A stretch of 64,000 nt of DNA from Brassicibacter mesophilus. GTDB lineage: Bacteria; Bacillota; Clostridia; Tissierellales; Proteiniboraceae. Shown piece after piece: positions 42,543 to 50,223 of this stretch (positions are counted from its first letter, which is position 1; each line of letters starts with the position of its first letter). The stretch lies in the NCBI RefSeq assembly GCF_050433385.1, contig NZ_JBNPXI010000005.1, positions 124,001-188,000 of the forward strand, in the 5' to 3' direction. The position numbers were made by a program, and so were the translations under genes. A model generated the notes under the pieces. That model was not told the origin of the DNA, did not search any database, and worked only from the letters and a program-made list of their open reading frames with translations.

Positions 42543-43352
42543 ATGATGCATGATATTGAAAAAGAAAAAAAATATTTATTGGGAATATTTTCGTGGTTTG
42601 GATTTGTGCTTCCATTACCTGAAAGACTTAAACTAATAAAGGAAGCAAAATTTGATGCTACTACAATTTGGTGGGAAGACGAAGTTGGAACAGAAAAAAT
42701 TAAAAAAGAAGACATGCCTAAAATAGTCAGAGATAGTGGATTAGTGCTTGAGAATATTCATGTACCATATGAAGGATGCAATAATATCTGGAGTGATAGC
42801 TATTCATCTCGCAAAGAAGCTTTATTCAAACACTTGGATTGGTTATCAGATTGCTATAAGCATAATATACCTGTTATGGTTATGCACATAACAGATGGAG
42901 AAAAATTACCTTTACCTAATAAGTACGGGATAGAAAGTATAAATAAAATGGTTAGAAGAGCAGAAGAATTAGGAGTAACCTTAGCTATTGAAAACATAAA
43001 TCGTGTTGATTATATTGACTTTGTTTTTAATGAAATACAATCTCCAAACCTTGGTTTTTGCTATGATTCATCTCATGATTGGATGTACAGCAAGAATAAG
43101 GTTGAGATTTTAAAAAAATGGGGTCATCTGCTAGTATCAACTCATTTGTCGGATAATGATGGGATTAAAGATAGACATTGGCTGCCTGGCGAAGGAAATA
43201 TTGATTGGAAAAAGGTATGTGATAATTTCCCTAAAGTCAGTTATACAGGATTTATGACGCTTGAGACGGTTTCAAGAAGTCATGAAGAAAAGCCTAGCGA
43301 GTTTTTAAAAAATGCATATAAGAGCTTGAACTGGATAAGAAGCTTAATTTGA
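42543..43352 (+). CDS. Xylose-isomerase-like TIM-barrel protein
   Basis: This 269-residue protein belongs to the sugar-phosphate isomerase/epimerase (AP endonuclease 2-like) superfamily. The metal-ligand pattern is visible in VMHITD, LAIENINR, GFCYDSSHDW and STHLSDNDG...HWLPGEGNIDW. The specific reaction is unknown. GGGTAGGGTG precedes two ATGs. It is monocistronic. Confidence 0.75.
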   Translation: MMHDIEKEKKYLLGIFSWFGFVLPLPERLKLIKEAKFDATTIWWEDEVGTEKIKKEDMPKIVRDSGLVLENIHVPYEGCNNIWSDSYSSRKEALFKHLDWLSDCYKHNIPVMVMHITDGEKLPLPNKYGIESINKMVRRAEELGVTLAIENINRVDYIDFVFNEIQSPNLGFCYDSSHDWMYSKNKVEILKKWGHLLVSTHLSDNDGIKDRHWLPGEGNIDWKKVCDNFPKVSYTGFMTLETVSRSHEEKPSEFLKNAYKSLNWIRSLI

Positions 43353-43370
43353 TATAATATCAGCATTATG

Positions 43371-43400
43371 ATACCGGCAGATATATTGCTGGTATTTTTT
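43371..43400 (+). terminator. Intrinsic terminator of the isomerase-like gene
   Basis: ATACCGGCA (43371-43379) pairs with TGCTGGTAT (43387-43395), one G-T pair, and is followed by TTTTT. Confidence 0.85.
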
Positions 43401-43427
43401 ACTTTTTTGATACTATTTTAACGTACA

Positions 43428-43492
43428 TTGATTAGGACATAATAAAGTGCTATACTGTATACATGTAAGTGACAAGACAGATGTAAACACAT
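43428..43492 (+). promoter_or_regulatory. nadABC promoter with downstream repeat operator
   Basis: TTGATT (43428-43433) and TATACT (43451-43456) are 17 bases apart, giving a start near 43463. Exactly there begin two direct repeats, ATGTAAGTGACA (43463-43474) and ATGTAAACACAT (43481-43492), 18 bp apart. A repressor bound there would block transcription. NAD genes in Firmicutes are commonly repressed by NiaR, so that protein is the first candidate, but the match to its motif is not verified. Confidence 0.5.
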
Positions 43493-43512
43493 TGATGCAA
43501 AGGGGTAATGAT

Positions 43513-44424
43513 ATGGATAAAAATAAAATTATAGATGAAATAAATACACTTAAAAAAGAGAAAAATGCTATAGTTCTTGCTCATAATTATCAGATTCCCG
43601 AAGTTCAGGATATTGCAGATATAGTTGGTGACTCTTTAGCATTAAGTAGAGCAGCTGCAAAAACATACTGTGAGATGATAGTATTTTGCGGCGTTCATTT
43701 TATGGCAGAAAGTGCAAAAATACTTTCACCAGACAAAATAGTATTACTTCCTGTAAAAGATGCAGGATGTCCTATGGCGGACATGATAACTGCAGAAGAT
43801 TTAAGAAACTATAAAATCAAACACCCTGATACAAAAATAGTGTGTTATGTTAATTCATCAGCAGAGGTTAAGGCTGAAAGCGATATTTGCTGTACATCAT
43901 CAAATGCGCTAAAAATAGTTCAAAGCATTGATACGGATAGAATTCTATTTGTTCCAGATAAAAATCTTGGAGGGTATATAAGAGATAGGGTAAAGGATAA
44001 AATCATTGATTTATGGCCAGGATTTTGCATAACTCATCAGAGAACAAGAACTGAAGATGCGGTTAAGGCCAAAAAAGCACATCCAGATGCTGAGGTTTTA
44101 GTTCATCCAGAGTGCAGTAGTGAGATAGTAAGTCTTGCAGATTTTGTAGGCAGCACATCTCAGATAATTGAATATGCTAATAAATCTAAATCCAAAAGTT
44201 TTTGGATAGGAACTGAAATGGGCGTATTGCATAAACTTAGACAAGATAATCCAGATAAAAACTTTTATATGATTTCTCCATCACTTGTTTGCTATAATAT
44301 GAAAAAAACAAGCCTAGAAGATGTTCTATCTGCTTTACAATATGAAAAACATCAGATAACTGTAGATGAAAATATAAGAGGAAAAGCATTGAAGTCGCTT
44401 GATGATATGTTAAAGTTCAGCTAG
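43513..44424 (+). CDS. nadA: Quinolinate synthase A
   Basis: This 303-residue [4Fe-4S] enzyme condenses iminoaspartate with dihydroxyacetone phosphate to quinolinate. It has LAHNYQIPEVQDIADIVGDSL, the first Cys in KDAGCPMADM, HPECSSE with the second, and a third in SPSLVCYNM; these are the expected cluster ligands. The start at 43513 follows AGGGGT. A longer frame beginning at 43447 would start upstream of the predicted transcription start and is rejected. It is the first gene of nadABC. Confidence 0.95.
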   Translation: MDKNKIIDEINTLKKEKNAIVLAHNYQIPEVQDIADIVGDSLALSRAAAKTYCEMIVFCGVHFMAESAKILSPDKIVLLPVKDAGCPMADMITAEDLRNYKIKHPDTKIVCYVNSSAEVKAESDICCTSSNALKIVQSIDTDRILFVPDKNLGGYIRDRVKDKIIDLWPGFCITHQRTRTEDAVKAKKAHPDAEVLVHPECSSEIVSLADFVGSTSQIIEYANKSKSKSFWIGTEMGVLHKLRQDNPDKNFYMISPSLVCYNMKKTSLEDVLSALQYEKHQITVDENIRGKALKSLDDMLKFS

Positions 44425-44436
44425 GGGTGATGTTTA

Positions 44437-45984
44437 ATGGAAAAGTTTTATGCTGATGTGGTAATAATTGGAGCAGGGTTAGCAGGGGTATATACTGCTC
44501 TAGAACTAGATTCAAATTTCCGAATCATAATCATATCTAAAGAGCTTATAAGTGAAAATAATAGTTCTTTAGCACAAGGGGGAATAGCTGCCTGTACTAA
44601 AAAAGACGATAGCTTTATCCTTCATGTAAGAGATACTCTAAAAGCAGGTTCACGAGTGAACGATGTAAAGGCTGTTGATGTGTTAGTAAATAATGGGGCA
44701 TTAGCAGTTGCAGAAATGATTAAACTAGGAGTTAACTTTGATAAAGACGAAAATGGAAGCATAAAAACAACTATGGAGGGTGGGCATAGCAGAAGAAGGA
44801 TACTTCATGCAGGTGGAGATGCGACAGGCAAAGAAATAATGGAAGCTCTAGTATGTGAGTTGAGAAGAAGAGATAATATTGTACTATGGGAAAATACTAT
44901 GGCAATTGACCTGATTAAAAATAATGAAAGATGTATAGGGGTTGAAGTGTTAAAGGATAATCAGGTAATAAGTGTTTTATCTAAAAATACAGTCATATCA
45001 ACTGGAGGTATTGGTGAAGTATATAAAAACACAACAAATTCATGTATAGCTACTGGAGATGGTATTGCTATGGCTTATAGGGCAGGCTGTAAGGTTGCTA
45101 ATATGGAATTCATACAATTTCATCCTACAGCGTTTTATTCTAATGGGAATGATAGGAAGTTCCTCATATCCGAAGCAGTTAGAGGAGAAGGTGCTGTTTT
45201 GAGAAATAAATACAATGAAAGGTTTATGCAGAAATACCATTCGGATATTGAGCTTGCACCAAGAGATATAGTATCACAAAGCATATATAAAGAAATGCAG
45301 GAAACAGACTCAGATTATGTACATCTTGATATAACACATAAAGAAAAAGCCTTTTTAAAACAAAGGTTTCCAACTATATTCAATAAATGTTTAGAGCATG
45401 GCATTGATATATCCAAGGATTATATCCCTGTGACTCCAGTAGAACATTACTCTATTGGAGGAATAAAAGTTAATCTACGTGGTCAAACAAATGTTACTAA
45501 CTTATACGCTTGTGGTGAATGTACAAATACAGGTGTGCATGGAGCAAACAGACTTGCTAGCAATTCTCTTTTAGAATGTGCTGTGTTTGGAGGCAAAATT
45601 GCTGATGATATAAATAGTAAAAAAGATGAATCAAGTTTAACTATTTTAGAGGATATCAAAATAACTGACGTCTCACTTAATATAGCTGATAAAATTATAG
45701 AGCAATACAGACAAAGCATAAAAGAAACTATGGAAAAATATGTAGGGATTGTAAGATGTGATTCGGGACTTAAGCTTGCTAGAAAAGCAATAGACACGAT
45801 ACTTGAAGGATTGAAGCTTAATAGAGTTCAGTGCAAGGAGTATTATGAAGTTTTAAATATGGCTACAGTTTCTAAGTTAATAATTGAAGCATGTCTATTA
45901 AGGAAGGAAAGCATAGGATGTCATTTTATATTGGATGAGGGAGAGAGTTTAAATGAAAAAGCTATATCTAGAAAATATAATTAA
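44437..45984 (+). CDS. nadB: L-aspartate oxidase
   Basis: This 515-residue FAD enzyme oxidises aspartate to iminoaspartate. It has the N-terminal dinucleotide-binding VVIIGAGLAGVYTALEL, SSLAQGGIAA, EGGHSRRRILHAGGDATG, EFIQFHPTAFY and HGANRLASNSLLECAVFGGK. The C-terminal helical domain ends shortly after the nadC start, so the two genes overlap by 32 bases. GGGGTGATG precedes the ATG. Confidence 0.96.
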   Translation: MEKFYADVVIIGAGLAGVYTALELDSNFRIIIISKELISENNSSLAQGGIAACTKKDDSFILHVRDTLKAGSRVNDVKAVDVLVNNGALAVAEMIKLGVNFDKDENGSIKTTMEGGHSRRRILHAGGDATGKEIMEALVCELRRRDNIVLWENTMAIDLIKNNERCIGVEVLKDNQVISVLSKNTVISTGGIGEVYKNTTNSCIATGDGIAMAYRAGCKVANMEFIQFHPTAFYSNGNDRKFLISEAVRGEGAVLRNKYNERFMQKYHSDIELAPRDIVSQSIYKEMQETDSDYVHLDITHKEKAFLKQRFPTIFNKCLEHGIDISKDYIPVTPVEHYSIGGIKVNLRGQTNVTNLYACGECTNTGVHGANRLASNSLLECAVFGGKIADDINSKKDESSLTILEDIKITDVSLNIADKIIEQYRQSIKETMEKYVGIVRCDSGLKLARKAIDTILEGLKLNRVQCKEYYEVLNMATVSKLIIEACLLRKESIGCHFILDEGESLNEKAISRKYN

Positions 45985-46801
45985 GAATGCTTTATTAGAA
46001 GACATGAATAATGGAGATATAACTACAGATAGCCTGATAGATGAAGATAGCTTAAGTGTGGCAGAGATTAAAGCAAAAGAAGATGGCGTAATTGCAGGAA
46101 TTGATGTTGCAAGAATGGTTTTCGAACTGCTTGATGATGCTATTATTTTTGAAAAATATATAGATGATGGCTTTGTTACAAAGAAAGGAGATATTATTGC
46201 TAGGATAACTGGGAAAACTAGAGCTATTTTATCAGGAGAAAGAACTGCATTAAATTTACTGCAAAGGATGTCTGGTATTGCAACAACAACTGCTATGTAC
46301 TCCGAGAGAATAAAGAAATACAATGCTAAAATAGTTGATACTAGAAAAACTGTACCAGGACTTAGGATACTTGATAAATATTCAGTTAGAATGGGTGGAG
46401 GAATTAATCATAGATTTAATCTATCAGATGCGATACTAATAAAAGATAATCATATAAAGGCTGCTGGTGGAATTACTGAGGCTATAAACATAGTGAAGAG
46501 CAAAATACCTCATACAGTGAAGATTGAAGTAGAGGTTGAAACACTTGACCAGCTTAAAGAGGCTCTAGATGCAAATGCAGACGTAATAATGTTAGATAAT
46601 ATGGATACTGCAGCTATGAAACAAGCAGTTGTGATAAATAATAAAAAAGCTATTATAGAGGCTTCAGGAAATATGAGTTTAGGTAGAATTCTAGAAGTTG
46701 CTGAGACAGGAGTAGATATTATTTCTGTAGGGGCATTAACTCATTCTGTAAAAGCACTGGATATTAGTTTAAACATATTATCCGATAACTTACAATCCTA
46801 A
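45953..46801 (+). CDS. nadC: Nicotinate-nucleotide pyrophosphorylase (carboxylating)
   Basis: This 282-residue quinolinate phosphoribosyltransferase makes nicotinate mononucleotide. It has EDMNNGDITTDSL, SGERTALNLLQRMSGIAT, DTRKTVPGLRILDKYSVRMGGGINHR, KDNHI, VEVETLDQ, MLDNM, EASGNMS and SVGALTHS, the whole active-site set. It overlaps nadB by 32 bases, implying coupled translation from a GGGAGAGAG site inside nadB. Confidence 0.96.
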   Translation: MKKLYLENIIKNALLEDMNNGDITTDSLIDEDSLSVAEIKAKEDGVIAGIDVARMVFELLDDAIIFEKYIDDGFVTKKGDIIARITGKTRAILSGERTALNLLQRMSGIATTTAMYSERIKKYNAKIVDTRKTVPGLRILDKYSVRMGGGINHRFNLSDAILIKDNHIKAAGGITEAINIVKSKIPHTVKIEVEVETLDQLKEALDANADVIMLDNMDTAAMKQAVVINNKKAIIEASGNMSLGRILEVAETGVDIISVGALTHSVKALDISLNILSDNLQS

Positions 46802-46842
46802 TACTCTCACTTTTTAAGTAAAAATAAAGATGAGTAGATTAT

Positions 46843-46956
46843 ACAAATCTTCGATTTGTTATAAGTCACTTAGCTTCTTCATCAATTGCATAGCTTCTGG
46901 ATAACACGGCTTTGAGTTTAGATGAAGTCAAAACTTCACCTAAACTGAGCTTTAGT
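46843..46956 (-). ncRNA. Structured RNA, copy B (homologue of 28530-28698)
   Basis: On the minus strand this region starts ACTAAAGCTCAG like copy A. It forms hairpin I (AGTTTAGGTGAAGT/ACTTCATCTAAACT, complement of 46915-46946), then the conserved GTGTTATC-CAG-AAGC block. Hairpin II follows with outer GTTAT/ATAAC and inner AGCT/AGCT helices but without the long apical arm of copy A. A short ACAAATC/GATTTGT hairpin (46843-46859) ends it. The G-U pair in hairpin I exists only on this strand, fixing the orientation. It runs toward the 3' end of nadC. No clear promoter is visible. Confidence 0.5.
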
Positions 46957-46995
46957 AAAAAAGCAATATCTTTACTTAATAGGTATTGCTTTTTT
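46957..46995 (+). terminator. Intrinsic terminator downstream of nadABC
   Basis: GCAATATC (46963-46970) pairs with GGTATTGC (46982-46989), flanked by A6 and T6. The T-G pair favours the plus strand. It lies 160 bases after the nadC stop, with RNA copy B antisense in between. Confidence 0.7.
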
Positions 46996-47001
46996 ATTTA
47001 A

Positions 47002-47031
47002 TTGAAATAACCGGTGGTAATAAAGTAGAAT
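47002..47031 (+). promoter_or_regulatory. Sigma-A promoter of pgi
   Basis: TTGAAA (47002-47007) and TAGAAT (47026-47031) are 18 bases apart, 42 bases before the pgi start codon. Confidence 0.55.
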
Positions 47032-47073
47032 ATATATAGTTAGAATAAATGTTTTAAATACAGGGGGGATAAA

Positions 47074-48420
47074 ATGACCAACATAAGCTTTGATTATTCA
47101 AATGCAATGATAGATATTAAAGAGATTGACAATATAAGAGAAGAAGTTATTTCCGCGCATAACATGATCTATAAAAAAACAGGTGCAGGAAAGGATTTTT
47201 TAGGCTGGGTGGATTATCCAGTAAATTATGATAAGAATGAATTTGAAAGAATAAAGGAAGCTGCTGATAAAATCAAAGACAATTCACAAGTCTTAATAGT
47301 AATAGGAATAGGTGGATCATATCTTGGAGCAAGAGCGGCAATTGAGGCGTTAGGACATTCATTCTATAACTTACTTTCACGAAGTAAAAGAAGTACACCC
47401 GAGATATTTTTTGTTGGAAATAATCTAAGTAGTACATATTTAAAGCATTTACTAGACGTAATTGATGGAAAAGATTTAAGCGTAAATGTTATATCAAAAT
47501 CTGGAACTACAACAGAGCCTGCTATTGCTTTTAGAATATTTAAGGAATATGTAGAAAACAAATATGGAAAAGATGAAGCTAGAAATAGAATATATGCAAC
47601 TACAGATAAAGCAAAAGGAGCATTAAAAGAGTTAGCAGATAAAGAAGGCTATGAAACATTTACAATACCTGACGATGTTGGAGGTAGATTTTCCATATTT
47701 ACTTCAGTAGGCCTGCTTCCTATGGCAGTAGCTGGGATAGATATAGACAAGATAATGGATGGTGCGAAAGCAGGAACAGAGGAATATAGTTCTGAAAATA
47801 TAGATAAAAACTATTGTTATCAATATGCAGCTATAAGAAATGTACTATATAGAAAAGGTAAAAATATTGAAATACTTGCTAACTATGAGCCTTCGATGAA
47901 TTACGTTTCTGAATGGTGGAAGCAATTATATGGAGAAAGTGAAGGAAAGGACGGAAAAGGAATATTTCCTGCCTCAGTGAATTTTTCTACGGATCTTCAT
48001 TCTATGGGACAATATATACAGGACGGAAGAAGAGAGTTATTTGAGACAGTAATCAATGTCTTAAATCCAAAGGAAGATATAATAATAAAAAGAGATTCAG
48101 AAAATATAGACGGACTAAATTATCTTTCGGAAAAGACTTTGGATTATGTAAATAAAAAGGCATTTGAAGGCACTATGCTTGCGCATATAGAAGGTAATGT
48201 ACCTAACTTAGTGATTAATATACCTGAAATGAATGAATACTATTTTGGAAAGCTAATATATTTCTTCGAAAAAGCATGTGGAATAAGCGGATATTTGCTA
48301 GGAGTAAATCCCTTTGACCAGCCAGGAGTAGAAAGCTATAAAAGAAACATGTTTGCACTATTAGGAAAACCGGGATACGAAAAGCTGAAGAAGGAGTTAA
48401 CTAGTAAGAACTTAGTGTAA
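47074..48420 (+). CDS. pgi: Glucose-6-phosphate isomerase
   Basis: This 448-residue enzyme interconverts glucose-6-phosphate and fructose-6-phosphate. It has the phosphate-binding GIGGSYLGARAAIEAL, ISKSGTTTEPAIAFR, DDVGGRFSIFTSVGLLPMA, the catalytic Glu region (YCYQYAAIRN...EWWKQLYGESEGKDGKG), STDLHSMGQYIQDG and the C-terminal NPFDQPGVESYK. It is the short bacterial form typical of Firmicutes. GGGGGGA precedes the ATG. Confidence 0.96.
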   Translation: MTNISFDYSNAMIDIKEIDNIREEVISAHNMIYKKTGAGKDFLGWVDYPVNYDKNEFERIKEAADKIKDNSQVLIVIGIGGSYLGARAAIEALGHSFYNLLSRSKRSTPEIFFVGNNLSSTYLKHLLDVIDGKDLSVNVISKSGTTTEPAIAFRIFKEYVENKYGKDEARNRIYATTDKAKGALKELADKEGYETFTIPDDVGGRFSIFTSVGLLPMAVAGIDIDKIMDGAKAGTEEYSSENIDKNYCYQYAAIRNVLYRKGKNIEILANYEPSMNYVSEWWKQLYGESEGKDGKGIFPASVNFSTDLHSMGQYIQDGRRELFETVINVLNPKEDIIIKRDSENIDGLNYLSEKTLDYVNKKAFEGTMLAHIEGNVPNLVINIPEMNEYYFGKLIYFFEKACGISGYLLGVNPFDQPGVESYKRNMFALLGKPGYEKLKKELTSKNLV

Positions 48421-48454
48421 TAAAACTATGCTTGAATATTAAAATAGATTAAAA

Positions 48455-48490
48455 AATAGATAAAAGAGCATGTTTGCTCTTTTGTCTATT
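48455..48490. terminator. Bidirectional terminator between pgi and sspH
   Basis: AAAAGAGCA/TGCTCTTTT (48462-48470 with 48475-48483), extended by AATAGA/TCTATT, lies between two converging genes and overlaps the last codons of sspH. Confidence 0.8.
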
Positions 48491-48677
48491 TTAATTCTCT
48501 TCCAGTCTCATCTAATTCGTTTACAGGAACTACTATGTTTTCACTGTTATCTAGTACTCTTACTTGAGCAGTACCATTTGATGTATTGACATTTTCAATC
48601 CATACCTGGTTTCCATTATGAAGAACTTCAATATTTTCAGGCGAGTCAATTATTTCTTGTGCTCTGGCAATAATCAC
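48486..48677 (-). CDS. sspH: Small acid-soluble spore protein, H type
   Basis: This 63-residue protein matches the SspH family: RAQEIIDSPENIEVLHNGNQVWIE resembles the RAQEIVESPxxxxVxYNGxPIxI start of Bacillus SspH, and a PVxxLxE-type end follows. These small proteins are made in the forespore. The start is GTG with AAGGAGGT seven bases upstream. It is direct evidence of a sporulating host. Confidence 0.9.
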   Translation of the reverse strand: MIIARAQEIIDSPENIEVLHNGNQVWIENVNTSNGTAQVRVLDNSENIVVPVNELDETGRELK

Positions 48678-48948
48678 GACAAAAACCTCCTTATATTAAT
48701 ACTTAAGAAATAGAAAATCTCTTATGTCTATTTAGTTTTGAATATATAACTGAGGAACTTTCCTTAAAAAAATGATAGATTTAGTTATAGTTTGATATAA
48801 AACTATAAAAATATGTATAGATTGAATATATTTATAAAAAAGGCTTCTAAAGAAGCATTATAATGTTGCCTTTTTTGAAACTCATCTACGGAAAGTTTTT
48901 GTTATTAATAATGTAAAAGTAGAGCTTTCCTATTCGTTATAGAAAAAA
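48678..48948. other. Intergenic region with an orphan hairpin
   Basis: No gene is supportable here. A symmetric terminator-like hairpin, AAAAAAGGC/GCCTTTTTT (about 48836-48844 with 48868-48876) with an inner CTTC/GAAG stem, has no gene immediately upstream on either strand. The sspH promoter should lie at the left end; CATAAGA near 48729 on the minus strand is a weak forespore-type -10 candidate. Confidence 0.35.
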
Positions 48949-48969
48949 TCAGCAGATGAACACTGCTGA
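48949..48969 (-). terminator. Intrinsic terminator of the nitroreductase gene
   Basis: TCAGCAG (48949-48955) pairs with CTGCTGA (48963-48969); on the minus strand a run of six Ts follows. Confidence 0.82.
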
Positions 48970-48972
48970 CTT

Positions 48973-49611
48973 TTAATCTATTACTGTCATTACCTCTTCT
49001 ACAGGCTTCCGTGGTGGATGAACGTATTCTATATCTTGTGGAACACCAAAAGGAGTCATTGCTGCAAGAAAATATCCTGGTTTTTTAAAGCCAATAAACT
49101 CTTCTATTTCTTTAGCAGCATAGTTTGGTCCTGTCATCCAACATGTTCCATAGCCCATGCTGGCAGCTGCAAGCTGAAGGTTTTCCATAGCTGCTCCAAT
49201 ATTTTGTATACCAGGAGAAGGTCGTAAAAAATCATGAATAATACTATCTGAAACTCCTTTTTCCTGAAGAAATTCAATTCCAGTTGCAGGATACGGACCA
49301 GCATATACCAAGATAACAATTGGTGCATTTCTAAATACTGTATGATATTTAACATACTTTTTAAACGCGTTACTTTTTTCTTTATCAGAAGTATATGATG
49401 ATAGCTCAGCATTTTTATTTTCTACAATTCCGACCATTTCTTCTATTTTTTCTTTGTTTCTAAGTATAACAAAATGCCAATTCTGAAGATTTTTACCTGA
49501 TGGTGCATATGTAGCAGCTTTAATTACCTCTTGTATATCTTCCATTGGTATTTCTACATCTTTAAACTTACGCACACTGTGTCTTTTGTAAATGAAATCA
49601 AGATTATTCAA
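48973..49611 (-). CDS. Nitroreductase-family flavoprotein
   Basis: This 212-residue FMN-dependent oxidoreductase has the typical N-terminal RHSVRKFKDVEIP, the AATYAPSGKNLQNWHF flavin-binding segment, and SMGYGTCWMTGP with a C-terminal region contacting FMN. It probably reduces nitro compounds or quinones with NAD(P)H; the natural substrate is not apparent. AAGGGAGGG precedes the start. It is divergent from the selenoprotein gene. Confidence 0.9.
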   Translation of the reverse strand: MNNLDFIYKRHSVRKFKDVEIPMEDIQEVIKAATYAPSGKNLQNWHFVILRNKEKIEEMVGIVENKNAELSSYTSDKEKSNAFKKYVKYHTVFRNAPIVILVYAGPYPATGIEFLQEKGVSDSIIHDFLRPSPGIQNIGAAMENLQLAAASMGYGTCWMTGPNYAAKEIEEFIGFKKPGYFLAAMTPFGVPQDIEYVHPPRKPVEEVMTVID

Positions 49612-49760
49612 ATTATACCCTCCCTTTAAGCTATACTATACTCTTCCTTATAAATAATATACCAATAATAGCTAATCTTTAAAACAATAAACTCTATTTT
49701 AAAATAATCAGCATGCATATTATTGATAAAATACTCAAAAATATTATAGAATAAGAGTTT

Positions 49761-49783
49761 AATATACCGTATGTGGGTATATT
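49761..49783 (+). promoter_or_regulatory. Inverted repeat upstream of the selenoprotein gene
   Basis: AATATACC (49761-49768) and GGTATATT (49776-49783) form a perfect 8-bp inverted repeat around GTATGTG, 45 bases before the selenoprotein start. The TACC-N7-GGTA layout recalls CsoR/CstR-type operators, which sense copper or sulfane sulfur. That assignment is only suggestive. Confidence 0.4.
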
Positions 49784-49827
49784 AGAAATATAAATATTAT
49801 GAAATTGATTTGGAGGAGACTGTGACG

Positions 49828-50124
49828 ATGAATATTATTTTAGATGATAAAGTAAAAGAACGACTCAGAATGATGGGAAGGAAATCGATGACGATTTATA
49901 CAGCTGCAGTAGGGAGCTGCTGAAGTCCTAGGCCAGAAATATTTGTAAGGCTTAATGAGCCGGAGGCTCGAGATAAATATGATATGTATGAGGTAGATGG
50001 TATAAATATATTTTTGTATAAAGAAGCTGAATTAACTGAGGATACACTCAGAATAGAACCTGCAAAGCATGTATCTGATTTAGCTAATAAAGAATTTGAT
50101 GTTCATGGATTAAAGCTTGAATAA
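49828..50124 (+). CDS. CC/Sec-motif (HesB-like) selenoprotein with in-frame TGA
   Basis: An ATG after TGGAGGAG opens a frame of 98 residues if TGA at 49921-49923 is read as selenocysteine (residue 32). The context is AAVGSC-Sec-SPRPEIFVRLNEP, matching the small CC/Se-motif family in which other members have Cys at this place. The reading frame continues without other stops to TAA at 50122-50124 and has normal codon use on both sides. Just after the TGA, CCT-AGGC can pair with GCC-GG-AGG (within about 49927-49965) around a G-containing loop, a plausible bacterial SECIS. ORF finders split this gene. Function is unknown, probably redox. Confidence 0.85.
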
Positions 50125-50223
50125 GGTATGTATTATTAATGTGTAATAGTGTAGTAAATAAGTTCAATAAAATGCATACTATGAAATATATAGTTACGAT
50201 ATGACGCTATAGGAGGAAATAGT

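Noticed and set aside
43447..43512. N-terminal extension of nadA.
   Set aside because: It starts upstream of the predicted transcription start and over the operator repeats; 43513 has a ribosome site and gives the usual NadA length.
49921..49923. Stop codon, making the gene at 49828 a pseudogene or two fragments.
   Set aside because: Both sides are coding in one frame and the Cys-TGA-Ser-Pro context fits a known selenoprotein family.
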